The translations under genes were made by a program, and so were the position numbers. The notes below the pieces were generated by a model, which searched no databases, was not told the DNA's origin, and worked only from the letters and a program-made list of their open reading frames with translations. From contig CM065183.1 of NCBI GenBank assembly GCA_033026295.1, positions 23,145,355 through 23,209,354 of the forward strand: DNA of 64,000 nucleotides, read 5' to 3'. The stretch comes from Channa striata. Taxonomy: Eukaryota > Chordata > Actinopteri > Anabantiformes > Channidae. This document shows, piece by piece, positions 9,425 through 14,982 of this stretch (positions are counted from its first letter, which is position 1; each line of letters begins with the position of its first letter).

Positions 9425-9797
9425 AATTGAGTTAATATCCTTACAATAAGCAAGGGAAATGCACGGGCCCTACACTGTCCCCAGTCTACATAGTGCATCC
9501 CTCCCCCCCAGCTATCCCAAATTCCAAATTAGGACTAAAAAAGAACTTAAAAGTCTGGTAACACAAAATCAAAACTGGCCATGTCTCAGGTATTTAAAGT
9601 TTAAAGAGCTAGTGATCCGCCATTGTCATTTATCGTCCATACTGAGGTTTTGCTCCATGTGCGTCGTATTCCCTGCTTGGTCTGCGCTGTGTGTGTGTCT
9701 CTCCGTTCGTCTTTGTCGTCCATTTCGCTCCATGTGTGTCTGTGTGTCTTTTTCTCTGCAGCTGCTGTATGTGCGTCTCTTTAATTCTTCGTCGTAG

Positions 9798-9888
9798 TCT
9801 AACTCGACCTACGGTAAGTAAACTTTGGTTCAGTGCTCGCGCCTCTTGTGGCATTCTTCGTCGTAGTCTAACTTGACATACGGTAAGT
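9798..9888 (+). repeat. Pair of 16-nt cassettes flanked by AG and GTAAGT (subfamily A)
   Basis: TCTAACTCGACCTACG (9798-9813) and TCTAACTTGACATACG (9867-9882) are each preceded by TTCGTCGTAG and followed by GTAAGTAAAC. They look like microexons with acceptor and donor sites. They recur at 10701-10716 and 10770-10785 in copy 2. Confidence 0.6.
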
Positions 9889-9903
9889 AAACTTTGGTTC
9901 AGT

Positions 9904-9968
9904 GCTCCTGCCTCTGTAGCTACGTACGTTACGGGTTTTCTTACCCTTCATCAGGCTGTCGGCGGAGC
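9904..9968 (-). ncRNA. Hammerhead-like fold, subfamily A copy 1
   Basis: On the minus strand there is GCUCC-GCC (stem I), CUGAUGA (9948-9954, the canonical core form), A, and stem II GGGU/ACCC with an AAGAAA loop. GUAA (9929-9932) stands where GAAA is expected. A segment with a 4-nt ACGU insertion follows, then GGC-A-GGAGC closing stem I. The stem pairs differ from subfamilies B and C but still pair. The GUAA change and insertion suggest the core is inactive here. Confidence 0.6.
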
Positions 9969-10325
9969 TGCAACACTTCTCTGTGCTTCTCAATATATCC
10001 AGACACACTGTCACACCACTTGTGGGCGGCGCCACGCCCCTGCTGCTCTCCTCCAGAACGACACACACACCTGTCCTCCTCCTCCTCCTCCTCTGAGCAT
10101 GGCTTTGTTATATAAATAATAATTCCTCAGTTAGGGTTAGTAAAACAATATAATTTAAATAAAATCCCTTTGGTTAGGGTTAGGAATTGGTTTGTAATTT
10201 AACTAAAATCCCTCTGGTTAGGGTTAGGAAAAAAGGTCATGGAAAGGTCCTCCTCTCGGGCTCTGCAGGAACGCCAGGAAGTCAGCACACACATCTGTAG
10301 CAGGAACACTGTCGGCACTGGCCGG

Positions 10326-11111
10326 TTAGGAATTGAGTTAATATCCTTACAATAAGCAAGGGAAATGCACGGGCCCTACACTGTCCCCAGTCTACATAGT
10401 GCATCCCTCCCCCAGCTATCCCAAATTCCAAATTAGGACTAAAAAGAACTTAAAAGTCTGGTAACACAAAATCAAAACTGGCCATGTCTCAGGTATTTAA
10501 AGTTTAAAGAGCTAGTGATCCGCCATTGTCATTTATCGTCCATACTGAGGTTTTGCTCCATGTGCGTCGTATTCCCTGCTTGGTCTGCGCTGTGTGTGTG
10601 TCTCTCCGTTCGTCTTTGTCGCCCATTTCGCTCCATGTGTGTCTGTGTGTCTTTTTCTCTGCAGCTGCTGTATGTGCGTCTCTTTAATTCTTCGTCGTAG
10701 TCTAACTCGACCTACGGTAAGTAAACTTTGGTTCAGTGCTCGCGCCTCTTGTGGCATTCTTCGTCGTAGTCTAACTTGACATACGGTAAGTAAACTTTGG
10801 TTCAGTGCTCCTGCCTCTGTAGCTACGTACGTTACGGGTTTTCTTACCCTTCATCAGGCTGTCGGCGGAGCTGCAACACTTCTCTGTGCTTCTCAATATA
10901 TCCAGACACACTGTCACACCACTTGTGGGCGGCGCCACGCCCCTGCTGCTCTCCTCCAGAACGACACACACACCTGTCCTCCTCCTCCTCCTCCTCTGAG
11001 CATGGCTTTGTTATATAAATAATAATTCCTCAGTTAGGGTTAGTAAAACAATATAATTTAAATAAAATCCCTTTGGTTAGGGTTAGGAATTGGTTTGTAA
11101 TTTAACTAAAA
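10326..11111. repeat. Satellite-family unit, subfamily A, copy 2 (tail missing)
   Basis: This is a near-identical tandem copy of 9420-10208 (offset 903-906 bp). It breaks off after TTTAACTAAAA and runs directly into a telomeric tract, lacking the last ~117 bp of copy 1. Confidence 0.88.
10807..10871 (-). ncRNA. Hammerhead-like fold, subfamily A copy 2
   Basis: Same sequence as the motif at 9904-9968, with CUGAUGA at 10851-10857 and GUAA at 10832-10835. Confidence 0.6.
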
Positions 11112-11192
11112 GGGTTAGGGTTAGGGTTAGGGTTAGGGGTTAGGGTTAGGGTTAGGGTTAGGTTAGGGTTAGGGTTAGGGTTAGGGTTAGGA
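11112..11192 (+). repeat. Interstitial telomeric tract
   Basis: About thirteen TTAGGG-type units including TTAGGGG and shortened variants, with the G-rich strand on +. Confidence 0.95.
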
Positions 11193-11495
11193 TAGGGGAA
11201 ATAGCCCTAGACTCAGAGAGTCCAGGTAAAGTGCACTGGCACGTTACACTGTCAGTCCCCAAAGTGCATTCCTCTCCCCAGTCCCCCGAGACCCTTATTT
11301 GGGTTAAAAGAAACAATAATACACCCCAGCCAAATTAAACATGTGGTCAAACTAGACCTACGGTAAGTATCGTGCTTGTGTTCATGCCCTCTGACGGCAG
11401 CTCATTCTCTGTGCTATACATTAGCATGTGGCTGTAGCGCCTCACATCAGCTTTCTTTAGCTTGTCCTCAGTCCTATTTCCCTTTGTCATCGCAG

Positions 11496-11586
11496 TCTAT
11501 CTGGACATACGGTAAGTAACGTGGCTTCATTGTTTTTCAGTGTCTGTTTTCCCCTTCATCGCAGTCTATTTGGACATACGGTAAGT
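11496..11586 (+). repeat. Pair of 16-nt cassettes flanked by CGCAG and GTAAGT (subfamily B)
   Basis: TCTATCTGGACATACG (11496-11511) follows a pyrimidine stretch ending CATCGCAG and precedes GTAAGTAACG. TCTATTTGGACATACG (11565-11580) follows TTTTCCCCTTCATCGCAG and precedes GTAAGTATC. Length is again exactly 16 nt, as in subfamily A. Confidence 0.6.
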
Positions 11587-11617
11587 ATCATGTGGACGGT
11601 AAGTATAGTGGTTCAGT

Positions 11618-11678
11618 GCTCTGGCCTTCTGTAGCTACGTTTCGGGAGGATTGTCCCTTCTTCAGGCTAAGGCAGAGC
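11618..11678 (-). ncRNA. Hammerhead-like fold, subfamily B
   Basis: On the minus strand there is GCUCU-GCC, CUGAAGA (11659-11665), A, stem II GGGA/UCCC with loop CAAUCC, GAAA (11640-11643), C-GUA-G, CU, ACAGAA, and GGC-C-AGAGC closing stem I. The outer stem uses U-A where subfamily C has A-U and subfamily A has C-G, which argues for selection on, or inheritance of, a paired RNA. Confidence 0.65.
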
Positions 11679-11701
11679 TTATATAGCTTCTCTGAGCTTT
11701 C

Positions 11702-11721
11702 AAACATGTCCAGACACGTTC
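11702..11721. promoter_or_regulatory. p53-family response element-like double site (subfamily B)
   Basis: AAACATGTCC is a perfect RRRCWWGYYY half-site. It is followed with no spacer by AGACACGTTC, which matches at 9 of 10 positions. Binding is inferred only from the consensus. Confidence 0.5.
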
Positions 11722-12134
11722 TGTGAGCGTGTGGGCGGCACCCCTTCACAACGTCTCACCCCCTCCCCCCTCTCTATGCACTTCTCTCTCTGTGTGTGCG
11801 TGATTTTGCCTTCATGCAGAACAGAGTGCAATGAATGAACTGGCAGAGGATGCCTTTGTTATATAAATAATTAATACTCCCGAAATTTAGGGTAAGAAAT
11901 TAAACCTCCCAAAATAGGGTTGGAAATGGGGAATGAGGAAAGGGAACAATAATAAGGCCCACCCGGACTTAGGGTTAGGCATTAACCTCCCAGGAATGGT
12001 TAGGGTTAGGAATTAGGTGTCAGGGAAAGGGCCTCCCCCGGTAGGAGAGACTGGAGATCCGAACACACCTCAGAGACCCAACAGTGCAGGCACGGGCGGG
12101 TTAGGATAGGGGAAATAGCCCTAGACTCAGAGAG

Positions 12135-12208
12135 TTAGGGTTAGGGTTAGGGTTAGGGTTAAGGGTTAGGGTTAGGGTTAAGGGTTAGGGTTAGGGTTAG
12201 GGTTAGGG
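12135..12208 (+). repeat. Interstitial telomeric tract
   Basis: TTAGGG units with two AAGGG interruptions, with the G-rich strand on +. Confidence 0.95.
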
Positions 12209-12679
12209 GAATTAGTTTATCTCGATGACTCTCCCCGCTTCATCAAACGACTGGGCGGTTTGGTGTGGAGAGCCAAAGGCAAGGCACGGGCCAACGCTTG
12301 TCACTCAAATTCCCAGGCACTGTGCGTCTCCCCAGTCCTGTGTGCATTGTCTAATTCTCAAATGTTTAGGACAAACGATAGTCATCCTGAGAGAGCTATG
12401 TTGTTAGGCTAGGCGATGTTAAACGACAGCCCCCAGGAGACCCTGAGACAGCTGCATTGTTGAAGCTAAGCGACAGCCCCCAGGAGACCCTGAGACAGCT
12501 GTGTTATTGAATTTAGACTAAGCTAAGCAGCAGCCCCCAGGAGACCCTGAGACAGCTGCATTTTTGAAGCTAAACGACAGCCCCCAGGAGACCCTGAGAC
12601 AGCTGTGTTATTTAAGCTAGGTTATGCTAGGTTCAGGCTAAGCGAAAGTCCCTAGGAGATCCTGAGCTAGCTGTGTTAT
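12209..12679. repeat. Subtelomeric module, copy 2 of 3
   Basis: This is a near-identical copy of 7225-7694 including the ~47-bp minisatellite. Both begin and end at telomeric repeats, as if moved as a block between telomere tracts. Confidence 0.88.
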
Positions 12680-12944
12680 TGGAGGGTTAGGGTTAGGAAA
12701 GGACAATGGCTAAGGTTAGCGTTAAGCGAGAGACATTGGTGTTGCACTTTAAGCAGTAGTTTTTAAGAGCATCTTTAAGGTTAGGCATTGGTTTCGATTG
12801 GTTAGGGTTAGGAAAAGAGAAGGGCTAACGTTAGCATTGAGCGAGAGACATTGATGTTTGGAATTAAGCCCTGGCGTCAGAGTCTTTAGGATTAGGCATA
12901 GTTTCGACTGGTTAGGGTTAGGGTAGGGTTAGGTTAGGGTTAGG
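12680..12944. repeat. ~127-bp subtelomeric repeat, two copies
   Basis: Each copy starts at GGTTAGGGTTAGGAAA and contains GGCTAA.GTTAGC and GAGCGAGAGACATTG or AAGCGAGAGACATTG. Each ends TTAGGCAT(TG)GTTTCGA(T/C)TGG. A third partial copy lies at about 13325-13417. Confidence 0.7.
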
Positions 12945-13324
12945 GAATTAGTTTCTCGATGACTCTCCCGCTTCATCAATCGACTGGGCGGTTTGGTGTG
13001 GAGAGCCAAAGGCAAGGCACGGGCCAACGCTTGTTACTCAAATTCCCAGGCACTGTGCGTCTCCCCAGTCCTGTGTGCGTTGTCTGATTCTCCAATGTTT
13101 AGGACAAACGATAGTCACCCTGAGAGAGCTATGTTGTTAGGCTAGGCGATGTTACACGGCAGCCCCAGGAGACCCTGAGACAGCTGCGTTAGTGAGCTAG
13201 GTTATGTCAAGTTTAGGTTAGCGACAGCCCCAGGAGACCCTGAGACAGCTGTGTTATTAGGCTCTGCGATGTTAGCGATGGTCCCCAGGAGACCCAGAGA
13301 CAGCTGTTTGTGAACCAAGTGGTT
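12945..13324. repeat. Subtelomeric module, copy 3 (shortened and diverged)
   Basis: It begins GAATTAGTTTCTCGATGACTC like the other two copies, with small deletions, and carries three divergent minisatellite units (CAGCCCCAGGAGACCCTGA and variants). Confidence 0.75.
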
Positions 13325-13417
13325 GGGATTAGGCAATAAGGTTCGCTGGTTAGGGTTAGCAAAGGACAATGGCTAAGGTTCACGTTAAGCGAGAGACATT
13401 GGTGTTGCACTTTAAGC
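13325..13417. repeat. Partial ~127-bp subtelomeric repeat
   Basis: It contains GGACAATGGCTAAGGTT and GTTAAGCGAGAGACATTGG as at 12695-12750, then passes into the telomeric tract. Confidence 0.65.
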
Positions 13418-13594
13418 AGGGTTAGGGTTAGGGGTTAGGGTTAGGGTTAGGGGTTAGGGTTAGGGTTAGGGTTAGGGTTAGGGGTTAGGGGTTAGGGTTA
13501 GGGGTTAGGGTTAGGGTTAGGGGTTAGGGTTAGGGTTAGGGTTAGGGGTTAGGGTTAGGGTTAGGGTTAGGGTTAGGGTTAGGGGTTAGGGTTA
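13418..13594 (+). repeat. Interstitial telomeric tract with TTAGGGG variants
   Basis: This is the longest telomeric tract in the window, about 175 bp of mixed TTAGGG and TTAGGGG units. The homogeneous satellite array begins directly at its right end (GGTTAGGAGAGGGTAAAT). Confidence 0.95.
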
Positions 13595-14413
13595 GGAGAG
13601 GGTAAATATCCCTAGACTCATGGAGTCCAGGTAAGTGCACGGGCACGTTACACTGTCCCAACTCCCCAAAGCACACTCCCCCCACAGTCATTCCAGCCCC
13701 AAAGGAATAAAATAAATCAAAATCACACACTCCAGCCAAATAAAATTCCAGGTAAGTATGACATGTCTTATGCTCTGTTTGGCTTATTTCTCTGCATCTC
13801 TGTGCGTAGTATTTCCCCTGCGTGTGCTGCATTATTTCCCCAGCTGGTATGTGCTTCAGCCTGTGCTCTATTTGGCATATCTATTTCCCCAGCTGGCATG
13901 TGCTTCAGCTTGTCTCAGTATTTCTGTGCTCTGTTTGGCATATCTATTTCCCCAGCTGGTATGTGCTTCAGCTTGTGCTCTCTTTGGCGTATCCCCTGCA
14001 GCTTGTGCCTATTTCTGTGCTCTGTTTGGCTTATTAATCTGTGGTTCTGTGCTCATGCCTCTGTAGCTACGTTCGGGATTTCTGTCCCTTCTTCAGGCTG
14101 TGGCTGAGCTGCAATGCTGTGCTTTTATACATGTCCAGACATGTCCCCAGTGTGCTTGTGGGCGGAGCCATACCCCAGCTACACTCTCTGTTAATCTCCC
14201 CATGTGGCTGTAAGAATTCCCCAAAAATAAAATGTGTGTGTTATCCAGTCGCCTTTGTTATATCATATTAATGGTAATTCCTCCTCAAATTAGGGTTAGG
14301 AATTACACCTCCCACGGACGGTTAGGGTTAGGGTTAAGGAGTCAGGGAAAGGGCATAGGAACAACAGGAGGAATGCACCACAGAGAGGGAACAGTGCAGG
14401 CACTGGCGGGTTA
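13595..14413. repeat. Satellite unit 1 (edge monomer)
   Basis: This first monomer adjoins the telomeric tract. It differs from its neighbours in the hammerhead core (one T lost, GAA instead of GAAA on the minus strand, near 14070), in CTTCAGCCTGTG at the first subrepeat, and in having GCAATGCTGTG. Edge monomers of satellite arrays are usually the most diverged. Confidence 0.85.
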
Positions 14414-14446
14414 GGAGAGGGTAAATATCCCTAGACTCATGGAGTC

Positions 14447-14574
14447 CAGGTAAGTGCACGGGCACGTTACACTGTCCCAACTCCCCAAAGCACACTCCCC
14501 ACAGTCATTCCAGCCCCAAAGGAATAAAATAAATCAAAATCACACACTCCAGCCAAATAAAATTCCAGGTAAGT
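14447..14574 (+). promoter_or_regulatory. Two consensus 5' splice-donor words in a representative monomer (unit 2)
   Basis: CAG-GTAAGT occurs at 14447-14455 (after GGAGTC) and at 14566-14574 (after AAATTC). Both are preserved in essentially all monomers, and the second aligns with the GGTAAGT sites of subfamilies A and B. Only the words are seen; there is no evidence of splicing. Confidence 0.45.
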
Positions 14575-14654
14575 ATGACATGTCTTATGCTCTGTTTGGC
14601 TTATTTCTCTGCATCTCTGTGCGTAGTATTTCCCCTGCGTGTGCTGCATTATTT

Positions 14655-14820
14655 CCCAGCTGGTATGTGCTTCAGCTTGTGCTCTATTTGGCATATCTAT
14701 TTCCCCAGCTGGCATGTGCTTCAGCTTGTCTCAGTATTTCTGTGCTCTGTTTGGCATATCTATTTCCCCAGCTGGTATGTGCTTCAGCTTGTGCTCTCTT
14801 TGGCGTATCCCCTGCAGCTT
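14655..14820. repeat. Internal subrepeats of the monomer (representative, unit 2)
   Basis: Three copies of CCCAGCTGGYATGTGCTTCAG, each followed by CTTGT and a TTTGGCATAT or TTTGGCGTAT segment, plus a degenerate fourth (CCCCTGCAGCTTGTGCC). In unit 1 the first three start at 13838, 13887 and 13950. The monomer therefore grew partly by internal duplication. Confidence 0.85.
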
Positions 14821-14866
14821 GTGCCTATTTCTGTGCTCTGTTTGGCTTATTAATCTGTGGTTCTGT

Positions 14867-14926
14867 GCTCATGCCTCTGTAGCTACGTTTCGGGATTTCT
14901 GTCCCTTCTTCAGGCTGTGGCTGAGC
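14867..14926 (-). ncRNA. Hammerhead-like fold in the satellite monomer (representative, unit 2)
   Basis: On the minus strand there is GCUCA-GCC (14926-14919), ACAGC, CUGAAGA (14913-14907), one A, and stem II GGGA/UCCC with loop CAGAAA. Then come GAAA (14891-14888), C-GUA-G, CU, ACAGA, and GGC-A-UGAGC (14875-14867), which closes stem I with an internal loop as in type I hammerheads. Core and stems recur once per monomer. Departures from textbook form are the extra A after CUGAAGA, a very short helix III with an A.C appositon, and U as the expected cleavage-site base. Newt and schistosome satellites and PLE terminal repeats are known to carry hammerheads. Activity here is unproven. Confidence 0.65.
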
Positions 14927-14938
14927 TGCAATGTTGTG

Positions 14939-14946
14939 CTTTTATA
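14939..14946 (-). promoter_or_regulatory. TATA box-like word upstream of the hammerhead motif (representative)
   Basis: The minus strand reads TATAAAAG. About 20 bp downstream is the first strand of hammerhead stem I, so a start 25-31 bp from the TATA would fall within that stem. The word is conserved through the array, and subfamily B has TATATAAG at 11678-11685. Confidence 0.45.
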
Positions 14947-14963
14947 CATGTCCAGACATGTCC
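14944..14963. promoter_or_regulatory. p53-family response element-like double site (representative)
   Basis: ATACATGTCC (9 of 10 matches to RRRCWWGYYY) is followed without spacer by AGACATGTCC (10 of 10). The site recurs in practically every monomer. The one exception I noticed is unit 61, which has lost a base near 63319. It overlaps the TATA word by three bases. Confidence 0.55.
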
Positions 14964-14976
14964 CCAGTGTGCTTGT

Positions 14977-14982
14977 GGGCGG
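14977..14982 (-). promoter_or_regulatory. GC box (representative)
   Basis: GTGGGCGGAG on + reads CTCCGCCCAC on the minus strand. It lies just upstream of the p53-like site and TATA word in minus-strand sense. GTGGGCGG is conserved in subfamilies A, B and C. Confidence 0.4.

Larger units (their letters stand above)
9420..10325. repeat. Satellite-family unit, subfamily A, copy 1
   Basis: This ~906-bp unit is a divergent relative of the 820-bp satellite. In order it has GTGCA-type head sequence (AATGCACGGGCCCTACACTGTCC), two 16-nt cassettes each followed by GTAAGT (9798-9813, 9867-9882), a hammerhead-like motif (9904-9968), a GTGGGCGG box, a CTTTGTTATATAA segment, short TTAGGG pieces, and a tail ending GTCGGCACTGGCCGG. 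It is duplicated directly at 10326. Confidence 0.85.
11193..12137. repeat. Satellite-family unit, subfamily B
   Basis: This ~945-bp unit shares the full layout of the 820-bp monomer. The head has a GACTC-AGA-GAGTC hairpin and GTGCACTGGCACGTTACACTGTC. GGTAAGT sites follow (11354, 11511, 11580, 11598 regions), then a hammerhead-like motif (11618-11678), a p53-like double site (11702-11721), a GTGGGCGG box, CTTTGTTATATAA and a CAGTGCAGGCACGGGCGGG tail. It then restarts (GGATAGGGGAAATAGCCC) but is cut off by a telomeric tract. It is intermediate between subfamilies A and C. Confidence 0.83.

Noticed and set aside
9459..11018. Cys/Ser-rich open frames repeated in the two subfamily A units
   Set aside because: They are identical because the DNA is duplicated. 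They overlap the cassettes, ribozyme motif and a (CCT)n run, and no coding signature distinguishes them.
13684..13832. Recurrent minus-strand open frames of 60-119 codons over the head of each monomer
   Set aside because: They overlap the C-rich stretch and the TTAGGG tracts (giving Leu-Thr repeats), change ends with every small indel, and match no family I know.
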